Assembly: GCA_944381935.1 (NCBI GenBank)
Contig: CALWMN010000001.1
Coordinates: 124,001 to 188,000, forward strand
Source of the DNA: an uncultured Mediterraneibacter sp.
Lineage (GTDB): Bacteria; Bacillota; Clostridia; Lachnospirales; Lachnospiraceae
DNA length: 64,000 nt
Reading direction: 5' to 3'
The notes below the pieces were generated by a model, which was not told where the DNA came from, did not search any database, and worked only from the letters and a program-made list of their open reading frames with translations. Positions 1 to 8,236 of the stretch are shown here, one piece after another. The stretch's first letter is position 1; the number at the start of each line of letters is the position of its first letter. The translations under genes and the position numbers were made by a program.

Positions 1-109
1 TTGTTTTCTATTTGGCTTTATTATAGTGGGAACTCATTCAGAGCAAGTTTCACCTGTGTAACATAGTCGCAGCGTGGCTTTTTGGCCACGGGAAAGGAAA
101 GACATACCT

Positions 110-549
110 ATGGCAAGACCGGAGAAAGAACCTGCGCTCCGGCACACCCACCCGGTCATGCTCCGCTTTACCGATACAGAGTATGAACGGCTCTCATCTC
201 ATGCAGAAGCATCCAGGATTCCCCTGGCTGAATACATCCGCAGACAGGTCACAGGGAAACCGGTCACAATGAAGTATGAGCTTGTAGCAGATCTTCCGGA
301 ATTAAAAAATCTGATTGCAGAGTTTGGAAAGATTGGAAGCAATCTGAATCAGATCGCCCGACATTTAACAGCGGTGGGATCCGTTCACAGGAAATACGGC
401 GGGCAATCCGCCAGAGTATCGCAGATATTTATGAGATGAAATACGAAGTTCTGAAAATGGCAGGAGACTTTCGTTCCCTCTCTCCAGGAGATACTGCCGT
501 TCAGAAAGGAGACTCTTTACATGGCAATCCTCAAGCATATCGCCAGTAA
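110..549 (+). pseudogene. MobC-like mobilization accessory protein, frameshifted
   Basis: The first 87 or so residues look like a relaxosome accessory protein of the bacterial MobC family: a ribbon-helix-helix-like N-terminus with MLRFTDTEYERL and the family signature GSNLNQIAR. The start at 110 follows a purine-rich GGAAAGG site. The frame then breaks near 362-370, just after IARH. The expected continuation (GGIRSQEIRRAIRQ, then EIYEMKYEVLKMAGD-like) is in another frame and runs to a stop at 547-549, overlapping the relaxase start at 521. One missing base, probably in the TTT run, explains this. MobC would normally help the relaxase open oriT DNA. The 110 bases upstream, including a CGTGGC/GCCACG hairpin at about 71-90, could be part of an oriT, but I cannot show it. 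Confidence 0.72.
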
Positions 550-681
550 AAATGCAGATTATGGAGAAGCTCAGCGCTATCTTATGTTCCAGTATGACGA
601 AGATACTATGAAACCTGTCCTTGATGAAAACGGCAGGCTGATTCCCCGTGAGGAATATCATCTGGACGGCATCAACTGTGA
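521..681 (+). pseudogene. Relaxase (MobA-type) N-terminal fragment
   Basis: The ATG at 521 follows AAAGGAG. The first 54 residues (MAILKHIASKNADYGEA..., GINCD) match the opening of MobA/relaxase-mobilization nuclease proteins of Clostridia elements. Similarity stops at GINCD. From about 680 the reading frame runs antisense through the 3' end of the neighbouring membrane-protein gene, so only about a tenth of a normal relaxase remains. The catalytic histidine triad is absent. This is a deletion junction: mobilization genes on the left were joined to the rep/par region on the right. The element cannot mobilize itself from this locus. Confidence 0.75.
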
Positions 682-957
682 TTATATTGCCATGACTAAC
701 CGCCAGGCCAGGATCACGCCGCCGATCACTCCGCCCACAAGTAGATTCATCACCATGACACCAACTGTTCCGCCAATATCAAAGCCTTTCGGAACGATCC
801 ACAAAAACATCCGGTGTACCCCAAAGGGGATTCCCATAAACATCCAGAGCTTCAGATAGTCGCACTGTCCATTTTCCAGACACAGTGGGTAAAACAGCAC
901 TGACAGAAATACTGACGCTGCCACCGGAAAAATTACCTTTTTCATAAATTCACTCAT
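682..957 (-). CDS. Small membrane protein (DUF6050-like)
   Basis: A 91-residue hydrophobic protein with about three membrane segments (residues 5-25, 37-55 and 65-88). The charged loop reads FGVHRMFLWIVPKGFDIGGT, a pattern I associate with DUF6050-type proteins of Clostridia conjugative and mobilizable elements; the family name is from memory. The start at 957 has GGAGG eight bases upstream, inside the end of the repA remnant, suggesting translational coupling. The 3' end coincides with the relaxase deletion junction, so the last residues may differ from the ancestral protein. Function unknown; it probably travels with the rep/par genes. Confidence 0.55.
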   Translation of the reverse strand: MSEFMKKVIFPVAASVFLSVLFYPLCLENGQCDYLKLWMFMGIPFGVHRMFLWIVPKGFDIGGTVGVMVMNLLVGGVIGGVILAWRLVMAI

Positions 958-958
958 T

Positions 959-1760
959 TTAGCCTCCTCCATACAGATCATGGTTTACTTCTGCCTGATA
1001 ATAATGGTTCATAGTCATTGTCGAATTATAAAGCGAGGTCAAAAGATACGCCTTAATATTCGCCACCTTTGTCGTGTTCCTGTGCAGGCAGAGCAGAACA
1101 TACTCAATATGGGAATAGGGCAGGTTTAAAAACCGACTCTTAACTACCGATACCGGCTTGTCCACGCCTCCGATCCGTACCGCCCTGTTATCCGGCATCA
1201 TCAGGATCTCCAGCATCAGTTCCACAAGCTCATCCACATCCTCTCTTTCCCGTCTGTCTAAAAAGCACTCATAATCAATATTGCTATGTATCAATTTCCG
1301 ATAGGTTTCCATCTTCTCCCTCACATCTTCTCCAACAGAACGCACTTTACCCTCAGATGAGGACGGATAAGATTGGATAGGATCAGTCTCAATAAAATCA
1401 GTTTTGTTAATATCAGTATTATTACCGTTTGATTTTGGAACTTCTTGAATTTTCATTTTCACACTTCTGCATATTTCCGGTATTTACTGGCTGTATTTCT
1501 CCTCTTCCTGATTCCGGGCACTCTTTTATCATAAAATTTTTCACATAGATCACATTCGGTTTTCCAAGATCGAGACGCTTTTTCTCTATCATACCAATCC
1601 CCTTTTCCAAGTCCAGTTCGGCTATATTCTTAATAGCTTTTTGTCTCCCACATCCCAGCAATTCCATAATTTCTTCTATAAAAAAAATATACCCGGTCTT
1701 CCCCGTCAAACCATCGGTTCTTAATGCTAAGGCTCATACGGTCTAACATCAGACCGTATA
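959..1760 (-). pseudogene. RepA_N-type replication initiator, broken in three pieces
   Basis: Three consecutive fragments on the minus strand together resemble a plasmid replication initiator of the RepA_N/DUF6017 kind. Fragment 1 (about 1690-1760) has LYGLMLDRMSLSIKN and WFDGEDRVY. Fragment 2 (1422-1690) has IEEIMELLGCGRQKAIKN. Fragment 3 (959-1462) is the DUF6017-like C-terminal part with SRFLNLPYSHIEYVLLCL and YLLTSLYNSTMTMNHYYQ. The frame shifts within an eight-T run near 1680-1690 and again near 1455. About 40 N-terminal residues are missing because parB joins directly at about 1749-1760. The element therefore probably cannot replicate on its own, although its partition genes look intact. 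Confidence 0.75.
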
Positions 1761-2480
1761 AACGTTTCCCTCTGTCAGTTCCCCATTCTGGCTTAATTCT
1801 TTTAACTGCTCTGCCTGGATTGTAGACGGATAGATGTCGGCATTTTGTACTGCCTCTACTACCCATGTCTGTTCCTGCTCTGTCAGATAAGACAACCGCT
1901 CACCGGCCGACATTGCAATTTTCCCCTCATCCACCATATCTAAAAGTCCATCTGTCAGGCTGGCAAGCCTGATGTATCTTTGCACTGTCCGTCCACTGTC
2001 TCCGGCTTTTTCTCCCACAGCTTCCGCTGTGTGTTTATCCCCTTTACTGCCCTGATGCTTCATCGCCTCATATTTCATCTGATAGGCTCTTGCTTTTTCA
2101 CTGGGCAGAATGTTTTCCCTTTGGATGTTTGTATCCACCATCAGCACCGTGGCGGCATCATCATCCAGTTCCCGGATAATCACTGGCATTTCTGTAAGTC
2201 CTGCCAGTTCACATGCCCTCCATCTGCGATGTCCTGCCACAACCTCATATCCACTTTCACAAGGGCGCACAATCCCAGGCTGGATTATACCATACTGTTC
2301 AACACTTTCCACTGTTTCCTGCATTTTTTCATCATCCATTACACGGAACGGATGATTTTTAAAGGAATGAAGCTGACTAAGGGGAATCGTGGTGTACTGA
2401 TCCTGGACGTTTCCATTATCTTCACCAAATAAATCATCATAGGAAGTCAGCCTGGCCTTTCCTGCGCTTTTACTTTTCAC
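1749..2480 (-). CDS. parB: ParB/Spo0J-family partition protein
   Basis: A 243-residue ParB-like DNA-binding protein. The ParB/sulfiredoxin-like domain is visible at about residues 27-120 (IPLSQLHSFKNHPF, YEVVAGHRRWRACELAG, MLVDTNIQRENILPSEKARA-like). A helix-turn-helix follows (SGRTVQRYIRLASLTDGLLDMVD). It would bind centromere-like sites and stimulate ParA. It overlaps the 3' end of parA by about 11 bp, so the two are co-transcribed and probably coupled. It appears full length, but its stop lies at the junction with the truncated repA gene. It could alternatively act as an accessory regulator of the element rather than in segregation. Confidence 0.88.
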   Translation of the reverse strand: MKSKSAGKARLTSYDDLFGEDNGNVQDQYTTIPLSQLHSFKNHPFRVMDDEKMQETVESVEQYGIIQPGIVRPCESGYEVVAGHRRWRACELAGLTEMPVIIRELDDDAATVLMVDTNIQRENILPSEKARAYQMKYEAMKHQGSKGDKHTAEAVGEKAGDSGRTVQRYIRLASLTDGLLDMVDEGKIAMSAGERLSYLTEQEQTWVVEAVQNADIYPSTIQAEQLKELSQNGELTEGNVYTV

Positions 2481-3255
2481 CAGAAAGCACCTTCTCTGTC
2501 AGATACCGATACCCGTCAGCAACAATCCCCTTTGGATCATGAAGATAGATGCTTTTTCCTTCTGCTGTTGTCTCCGCCGCCCGTACAGACATAGGAATAC
2601 AATTCTCGAATATATGGACTCTGTTTCCGTAAACCTCCCGGATCTGTTCTGAAATATCCCTGGCGAAATTCGTTCTCCTGTCAACCTTTGTCAACAGGAT
2701 ACCCTTAATGGAAAGTCCGGGGTTCAGCCGTCTATGCACCTTTCCTATTGTCTTTATAAGCTGCTGCAGGCCCTTTACGGGCAGATATGCAGCCTCCACC
2801 GGGATCAATACACTGTCAGCGGCTACAAGGGCATTCATCGTAATCATTCCAAGAGACGGCATACAGTCAATCAGGATATAATCGTAATCTGATTTTATCT
2901 CATCCAGATAAAGACGAAGCACCTGTTCCCGGCTCATTACATTCACAAGAGAAATTTCCAATCCGGCAAGCTCAATATTGGCGGGGATAAAATCAATCCC
3001 TTCCTCATGATGGATAACCCCCTCCCCTGTTTCCACATCCTCATCATTAATGATCTTTTCAAGAATGTTTACCAGCGTAATATCCAACTCATCAGGTTCC
3101 TGGATTCCCAGGCTCACTGCCATACTGCCCTGGGCATCTGCTTCCACCAGAAGCACCTTTTTCCCTTCTCTTGCCAGTCCAATTCCTAAGTTCACACATG
3201 TTGTAGTCTTTCCTACACCGCCCTTTTGATTTGCGATTGCGATAATCCTGCACAT
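2470..3255 (-). CDS. parA: ParA-family partition ATPase
   Basis: A 261-residue P-loop ATPase of the ParA/Soj type. The deviant Walker A motif KGGVGKTT lies at residues 11-18, and the Walker A' and B regions are visible as DYILIDCMPSLG and VLLTKVDRR. It partners with ParB downstream to move or position the element's DNA. The start has AGGTAGG eight bases upstream. The gene shows no lesion although the flanking rep and mob genes are broken, so it may be retained for stability of the integrated remnant or simply be recent. Identity as an element-borne rather than chromosomal Soj follows from its neighbours. Confidence 0.92.
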   Translation of the reverse strand: MCRIIAIANQKGGVGKTTTCVNLGIGLAREGKKVLLVEADAQGSMAVSLGIQEPDELDITLVNILEKIINDEDVETGEGVIHHEEGIDFIPANIELAGLEISLVNVMSREQVLRLYLDEIKSDYDYILIDCMPSLGMITMNALVAADSVLIPVEAAYLPVKGLQQLIKTIGKVHRRLNPGLSIKGILLTKVDRRTNFARDISEQIREVYGNRVHIFENCIPMSVRAAETTAEGKSIYLHDPKGIVADGYRYLTEKVLSGEK

Positions 3256-3264
3256 AAATCTTAC

Positions 3265-3441
3265 CTACCTTTCATCCTTTTCTGTTCTGTCAATCTCCGC
3301 ATATGAGCGAAAATATCTATTTGTCCCTTTATTTGAAAATATCTCCGACATCTGGAGTACCCGGATTTCCGGGTGTTTCTCCAGAAGCCGTTTAAACCAG
3401 CGAATATCCCTCACTGTGCCTTGCAGTCTAATTTTCAGCAT
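3265..3441 (-). CDS. Small conserved element protein (DUF3970-like)
   Basis: A 58-residue protein starting MLKIRLQGTVRDIRWFKRLL and ending in an acidic/basic tail. The N-terminal half suggests a compact alpha/beta fold (KIRLQGT strand, then RWFKRLLEKHPEIRVL). It resembles DUF3970-type proteins found beside parA in Clostridia elements; I recall this and did not check it. The start chosen at 3441 overlaps the upstream gene's stop (3428) by 14 bp, as expected for coupled genes. A longer reading to 3519 is possible but would lie entirely within the neighbour. Function unknown. Confidence 0.55.
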   Translation of the reverse strand: MLKIRLQGTVRDIRWFKRLLEKHPEIRVLQMSEIFSNKGTNRYFRSYAEIDRTEKDER

Positions 3442-3901
3442 AAAACATGGCCTCCCAATCCACATAGTAGCAATAATCCGGATACCGGATTTTGATTGCT
3501 TCCCAAAAATATCTGGCATCCCCTGTGCAGAATATATCGCTTACAGAGTAAAGCCTGGTTTCAGCAATCTGTTTTTCTGTATCGTTGTATTCGTCTGTCA
3601 TGGGTGTCCCGTCTGTATACAGGTTAAATGCTATACGGACAATCTTTTCGCTTCCGCTTGTCTGCCAGCCTTCCTGCAGACACTCCGGCTTTATATATCC
3701 TGTCTCAAAGTCATAGATCTGGTTTACATTCCGTCTGGTATCTTCCGACAGTCCCAGACAGTAAACCAATGCCTTATGATACGAATCCTGATACCGGCAT
3801 TTTGAAAGATAGGTATGATAAAATTTCTCATGTTCCTTGTTCTTAAAAGTGATTTTTCTTTCCTGATTTTCTTTTGCTCTTGTCGCTGTGTTCTTCGCCA
3901 T
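3428..3901 (-). CDS. Hypothetical element protein (DUF6075-like)
   Basis: A 157-residue soluble protein with the recognisable blocks FYHTYLSKCRYQDSYHKALVY, RNVNQIYDFETGYIKPECL, GWQTSGSEKIVRIAFNLYTD and FWEAIKIRYPDYC. These match a family I know as DUF6075 from Clostridia mobile elements. No catalytic motif is evident. The start at 3901 is set by AGGAGG eight bases upstream; earlier ATG codons lack such a site. It is first in a row with the DUF3970-like gene, parA and parB, all on the minus strand, so it probably belongs to the same transcript. Confidence 0.65.
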   Translation of the reverse strand: MAKNTATRAKENQERKITFKNKEHEKFYHTYLSKCRYQDSYHKALVYCLGLSEDTRRNVNQIYDFETGYIKPECLQEGWQTSGSEKIVRIAFNLYTDGTPMTDEYNDTEKQIAETRLYSVSDIFCTGDARYFWEAIKIRYPDYCYYVDWEAMFYAEN

Positions 3902-3949
3902 TTGTTTTTCCTCCTGAATTTTAAAATTTTGTATAAAAAATAGGGACAC

Positions 3950-4150
3950 TCTGCTTCAAGCATCCCTATCTTCTATCAATCTATTGATAGCTCTATATTC
4001 ACTTTCATAATTCAGGATTTTTTGTGTTCCCCGTACCGAGGTCTAAGGCAACCACAACGGTCACTTTGTTTACAAGCACCTTTTCCTTGTGATTTTCCTC
4101 TAATCTGTTGAAACTGAAAAAGTCAACAAAGTGCGTAAATTCAAGGATTT
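3950..4150. other. Boundary between element remnant and core chromosome; no gene seen
   Basis: About 200 bases between the element's last gene and rlmD. No convincing coding sequence, terminator or attachment repeat is visible. The sequence changes here from the AT-richer element to the GC-richer rlmD region, so the right end of the remnant probably lies in this stretch. No second copy of a flanking repeat was found inside the window, as expected if the left end lies outside it. Confidence 0.3.
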
Positions 4151-5566
4151 CTAGGTATGTTTCCTTTGTAGTCTTACCACAGTCTCAACATGCACCGTCT
4201 CAGGGAACATATCCACCGTTCTTACCTTCTCCAGTTCATACCCATTCCCGCACAGCATTTTCAGATCCCTCGCCAGCGTGGCGGAATCGCAGCTCACGTA
4301 TACGACCCGCTCCGGCGCCATCTTCACGATCATCTCAAGCAGCGCCGGATCGCATCCCTTCCGGGGCGGATCCACCACGATTACATCTGCCCGGTCATCG
4401 CGGTCTCCGCTGCCGGTCTTGTCGGCTTCTCTGGCCGCCGAATGGCTCTGATACCATTCCGGCAGGACTTCTTCCGCTTTTCCGGTGATGAACTCTACAT
4501 TTTCTATATGGTTGATACGGGCATTTTCCTTCGCATCCTCGATTGCCTGCGGCACGACCTCAACACCGTAGACTTTTCTTGCACTCTGCGCAAGAAAGAG
4601 GGAAATCGTCCCGATCCCGCAGTACAGATCCCAGACAGTTTCCGCCCCTTTCAGGTCTGCGTACTCAAGAGCAAGCCCATATAATCTTTCTGTCTGCACG
4701 GGGTTGACCTGATAAAACGACAGCGGGGATATCCGATACCTGACGCCGCCGATATCATCCGTAATGTATCCGTCACCCCAGAGTATTTGGAAGGAATCGC
4801 CCAAGATAACATTGGTTTTCTTTCTATTGGGACTTAAGGTAATGCTCTTCATCCCTTCTATCCTGCAAAGCCGTTCAACCAGAATCTCTGCATGGGGGAA
4901 ACTGTCGCCGTTGACTACCAGGCAGACCATGATCTCTTTGGTCGCGAATCCATATCTGATCAGGACATGCCTCAGGATTCCCCCGCCTGTCTGCTCATTG
5001 TAAGCAGGGATATTCTTCTCCTTCATAAGGCCAAGGATGGTCTCCAGTATCTCCCGGTTGACAGGAACGCCAAGGGCGCACTCTGTATTGGGGATAATGA
5101 CATGGGTTCTCCCGGCATAGAAACCGGTGACAGGATTCCCCAGGCGGTCGGCCCCAAAAGGGAACTGTGCCTTGTTCCGGTAGCCATACGGATTTTCCAT
5201 CCCGATGATCGGTTCCATGATACGGTCAAGCAGCTCTCTGTCAAAACCGCCGATCCTCTCAAGATTGCCGCGGACTTTCTTTTCTTTGAATATAAGCTGC
5301 CTCTCATAGGACATTTCCTGGATCTGGCAGCCTCCGCATTTTCTTGCAAAGGGACATTTCGGCTCTGTCCGGTATTCTGATGGGGTAATGATTTTCATGA
5401 GCCTGGCATAGCCGTAATTCTTTTTCGCCTTCATCACCTTTGCTTCTACCACATCTCCGATTACGGCGTCTTTGATAAAAAGGGGATATCCGTCAATTTT
5501 CCCGATCCCTTCTCCGTTTACTCCAATATCCTCAATCTCTGTCAGGACAATATCGTTTTTCTTCAT
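4151..5566 (-). CDS. rlmD: 23S rRNA (uracil-5-)-methyltransferase, RlmD/TrmA family
   Basis: A 471-residue SAM-dependent RNA m5U methyltransferase. Domains in order are a TRAM RNA-binding domain (about residues 1-60), an iron-sulfur cluster motif (C71, C77, C80 and a later Cys near 160), and a Rossmann methyltransferase domain with WDLYCGIGTISLFLA, DPPRKGCDP and the catalytic-cysteine block YVSCDSATLARDL. The start at 5566 begins MKKNDIVLTEIE. The frame is open for 60 more codons upstream, but that stretch is GC-rich, unlike the family and probably untranslated. The paralogs RlmCD and TrmA cannot be separated by eye. It stands alone behind the yhaM terminator. Confidence 0.9.
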   Translation of the reverse strand: MKKNDIVLTEIEDIGVNGEGIGKIDGYPLFIKDAVIGDVVEAKVMKAKKNYGYARLMKIITPSEYRTEPKCPFARKCGGCQIQEMSYERQLIFKEKKVRGNLERIGGFDRELLDRIMEPIIGMENPYGYRNKAQFPFGADRLGNPVTGFYAGRTHVIIPNTECALGVPVNREILETILGLMKEKNIPAYNEQTGGGILRHVLIRYGFATKEIMVCLVVNGDSFPHAEILVERLCRIEGMKSITLSPNRKKTNVILGDSFQILWGDGYITDDIGGVRYRISPLSFYQVNPVQTERLYGLALEYADLKGAETVWDLYCGIGTISLFLAQSARKVYGVEVVPQAIEDAKENARINHIENVEFITGKAEEVLPEWYQSHSAAREADKTGSGDRDDRADVIVVDPPRKGCDPALLEMIVKMAPERVVYVSCDSATLARDLKMLCGNGYELEKVRTVDMFPETVHVETVVRLQRKHT

Positions 5567-5752
5567 ATACGCTTTCCTTTTATGCCTTCCTTTCCCATCC
5601 TTTTCCGCCCTGTTTCTTTTATGACTGACACACGAGAATCTCCTTTGTCCCGGAAGGCTTTCCATTTCGCAGGACGGATCTACAGGACATCCGGCAGATG
5701 CCCGTTCGTGCAAGCACGGCGGTCGCCCTCCGGGCGTACCGCACAAAAAGCA

Positions 5753-5790
5753 GGGACGTAACCTGCCATCCTGTTACGTCCCGGAAGTCC
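5753..5790 (-). terminator. Intrinsic terminator of the htrA-like/yhaM unit
   Basis: A perfect 10-bp inverted repeat, GGGACGTAAC (5753-5762) and GTTACGTCCC (5773-5782), with a 10-base loop. On the minus strand it overlaps the yhaM stop codon and is followed by a short T-rich tail (TGCTTTTTG). Confidence 0.7.
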
Positions 5791-6718
5791 TTCTTAAGTT
5801 TGACTCGAAAAGCCGGTTATATCCCAGCCACTCTGTGCCGCTCTTCCCTTTGAAAATCTCTGCCAGAGTCTGCATCTTTGCGTCAGCATTGTCTGCCAGG
5901 TTCAATGCAAGCGCTTCAGCCAGCGCCGGCTTTTTCGGTGATCCATACTCCAGCTCCCCGTGATGCGCGATCACACAATGCTTGAGTTCATTTGCCAGCT
6001 TGGGCGGGAAATCCGCTATTGCCCTTATGGCGTCATCGAGCATTTCCACTCCGATCACGATATGCCCGATCAACTGGCCTTCGTCCGTGTAGTCATTATC
6101 CGGGAAATCCGAGAGTTCTCTTACCTTCCCTATATCGTGACAGATAGCCGCGGTGTAGAGCAGATCCCTGTTTAAGATCGGATATGCCCCGGCAAAATAT
6201 TCGCACATATGCAGGACACTCAGCGTATGCTCAAGAAGTCCCCCTGAAAACCCGTGATGCACAGTCTTTGCCGCAGAATGTCCTTTGAATTTCCGGATAA
6301 AAGTTTCATCTTTTACAAAATAGAACTCCAGAAGCTGTCTTAAGTACGTATTTGAAATCTGACCGATATACGTCAGAAGTTCCGCATACATCTTTTCTAC
6401 ATTTTTCTCAGTGGCAGGCATATAATCCGAAGGCTTATACTCTCCTTCTTCCGCCCGCCGTATCTGCCTGATATTCAGTTGGAGATTGCCGTTATAGCTG
6501 ATCACATCCCCATATACTTCGATAAAATCTTTCTCGTCATAGTCAGAAATCCCCTGGGAATTGGGATCCCACACCTTCCCGTCAAGAGTTCCGGTCCGGT
6601 CCTGCAGGATCAGATTGTCGTACGGCTTCCCGTTCCGCGTCTCTGCTGATCTTTTCCCTTTGCACAGGTAAATGTTCCGAATCGTCTCTCCTTCATGCAG
6701 TCCGTTGATATATCTCAT
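5774..6718 (-). CDS. yhaM: 3'-5' exoribonuclease YhaM
   Basis: A 314-residue Firmicutes exoribonuclease. The N-terminal OB-fold nucleic-acid-binding domain covers about residues 10-95 (IRNIYLCKGK, LILQDRTGTLDGKVW). The HD hydrolase domain starts near 150, with metal ligands visible as H164 (LLEHTLSV) and HDIGK at 194-198. Length and order match Bacillus YhaM. It lies 16 bases downstream of the HtrA-like gene on the same strand, so the two form one unit ending in the hairpin at 5753-5790. Role: 3' end turnover of RNA and possibly DNA, in the cytoplasm. Confidence 0.93.
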   Translation of the reverse strand: MRYINGLHEGETIRNIYLCKGKRSAETRNGKPYDNLILQDRTGTLDGKVWDPNSQGISDYDEKDFIEVYGDVISYNGNLQLNIRQIRRAEEGEYKPSDYMPATEKNVEKMYAELLTYIGQISNTYLRQLLEFYFVKDETFIRKFKGHSAAKTVHHGFSGGLLEHTLSVLHMCEYFAGAYPILNRDLLYTAAICHDIGKVRELSDFPDNDYTDEGQLIGHIVIGVEMLDDAIRAIADFPPKLANELKHCVIAHHGELEYGSPKKPALAEALALNLADNADAKMQTLAEIFKGKSGTEWLGYNRLFESNLRRTSGT

Positions 6719-6734
6719 TCTAATCCTCTTTCTG

Positions 6735-8093
6735 TCATTCTTTGCTTCCGACGGTTATCGTGAAGTCCACATCCACATATTCTTCTGCACCCCGGCGCTT
6801 GCCCTTCAGGTTAATCTGATCCCCAGTCTGCGTGCCAAGCAGCGCTTTCTGGTATGTGTCAGTGCTGGTCACAGTCTCGCCTGCGACTTTCCAGATAACG
6901 TCTCCGCTCTGTATCCCTGCTGCCATTGCGGGGGAATCCGGGTCCACATCAATCACATATACTCCTGCGGGGATGCCCTGCTCCTCCTGTATCGCAGCAG
7001 TAACAGTAGTGCCGTAGACACCGGCGTACGGCACGCTTTCCCCGTTGGCAAGCAGCTCAATGATTGTCTTTATATCTGAAATGGCATATGCATTAGCCGT
7101 GCTGCTCTCCTTGTCCTCCCATATGGATGAAGAAATCATGCCGATCACTTCCCCTTCCAGGTTAAACAGCACTCCGCTTGTATGCGGGGAGGCTGCAATA
7201 TCCGTCGACAGCACGTCACATCCCCCGTCGTAGAATGTTTCTTTATAATCACAGGAACTTATAATACCATATCCCGCGCCTCCTGCATAGCCAAACATAT
7301 TTCCAAACGCAATTACACTGTCGCCTTTCCTGGCAAGATTAGAATTGCCCAGAGACGACACCTTCACTGAGTTCCACGTAGAATCCGAAATCTCGTTTCG
7401 CGCGACGCTGTACATGGCAAGACCGCTGTTCGCATCCTGCCTTTTCAGCGAAGCAGTCCTCGTGGTCCCGTCAGAAAATGTAACGGTCCATCCGCCCGCT
7501 TTGCTGCAGAGCGCATTATCCGCAAGTATCAGAAGCTCCTGCCCGTTATCCGCAGTTATAACTCCTGTCACAGACTTCGTGATTCCCGTCGCTTCCGAAT
7601 CCCAGTCCTCCCCGCCTGACGCCGCATTGACCGTCACAACGCCTTTCTGTGCTTCTTTCGCCGTACTGTACATGCTGTCCATCATCTCATCAAAGCTTTG
7701 CGCATCAAAGACCGGCTCCTGAACTGTCTCTGTCTCCTCATCCTGCATATCACCCTCCTCCGGTCCTTCGTCATCTTCCGGGATCGTCACAGCCTTCGGA
7801 TTGCCCTGGAACCAGTTCTGTGCCCACGGTTTAAGCGCAAAAAAACCTATACAGGCAAAACCTCCCAGGACCACGCCGTATACAGCGATCCTTATAAGCT
7901 GCTTTAAGAGTTTTTCCCTGCTTATCGGTTTCGGTTTTATCGTTTCCTGAAGAAAAGAATACTTCTCTTCGGTTTTGTCTTTCTTCGGACCCGTCTCTTC
8001 CGGACCGGGTTTTGTTCCTTCGGTATTGCCCTTACTCTCTTTCTCCTCTGAGCCGTCCTGCGGACTCAGGTTCTGGTCTTTCTCGTACGGCAT
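6735..8093 (-). CDS. Membrane-anchored HtrA-like PDZ protein, protease triad lost
   Basis: About 452 residues: a charged cytoplasmic N-terminus of roughly 68 residues, one membrane helix (about 69-90), an acidic linker, a trypsin-like S1C fold and a C-terminal PDZ domain (about 350-445; GVYVIDVDPDSPAMAAGIQSGDVIW). The architecture is that of Firmicutes HtrA, but the catalytic positions differ. The usual TNNHV block reads LADNALC, the DLAVLKV block reads SGLAMYSV, and the GNSGGPL nucleophile block reads PHTSGVLF. It is therefore probably a pseudoprotease with a binding or scaffold role. The start at 8093 has AAGGAG ten bases upstream; an ATG at 8099 is also possible. It is co-directional with yhaM. 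Confidence 0.8.
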   Translation of the reverse strand: MPYEKDQNLSPQDGSEEKESKGNTEGTKPGPEETGPKKDKTEEKYSFLQETIKPKPISREKLLKQLIRIAVYGVVLGGFACIGFFALKPWAQNWFQGNPKAVTIPEDDEGPEEGDMQDEETETVQEPVFDAQSFDEMMDSMYSTAKEAQKGVVTVNAASGGEDWDSEATGITKSVTGVITADNGQELLILADNALCSKAGGWTVTFSDGTTRTASLKRQDANSGLAMYSVARNEISDSTWNSVKVSSLGNSNLARKGDSVIAFGNMFGYAGGAGYGIISSCDYKETFYDGGCDVLSTDIAASPHTSGVLFNLEGEVIGMISSSIWEDKESSTANAYAISDIKTIIELLANGESVPYAGVYGTTVTAAIQEEQGIPAGVYVIDVDPDSPAMAAGIQSGDVIWKVAGETVTSTDTYQKALLGTQTGDQINLKGKRRGAEEYVDVDFTITVGSKE

Positions 8094-8236
8094 AGGCATA
8101 AATCTCCTTCGTGTTCTAGTATAACCGATTCATTTCGATTGTTCAATAATCTTTCCACTGTAAAAAGCCTTTTCATTATGATGAGAATGGAGTAAAATGT
8201 AACGAGAATCCAAAACAAAACAGACAGGGTGAAACA

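Noticed and set aside
1-109. oriT upstream of mobC
   Set aside because: A small hairpin is present, but no nic-site consensus could be recognised, so it is mentioned only in the mobC entry.
4108-5380. Several plus-strand open frames across rlmD (4108-4488, 4190-4684, 4892-5380)
   Set aside because: Antisense shadows of a well-supported minus-strand gene; no ribosome sites or family motifs.
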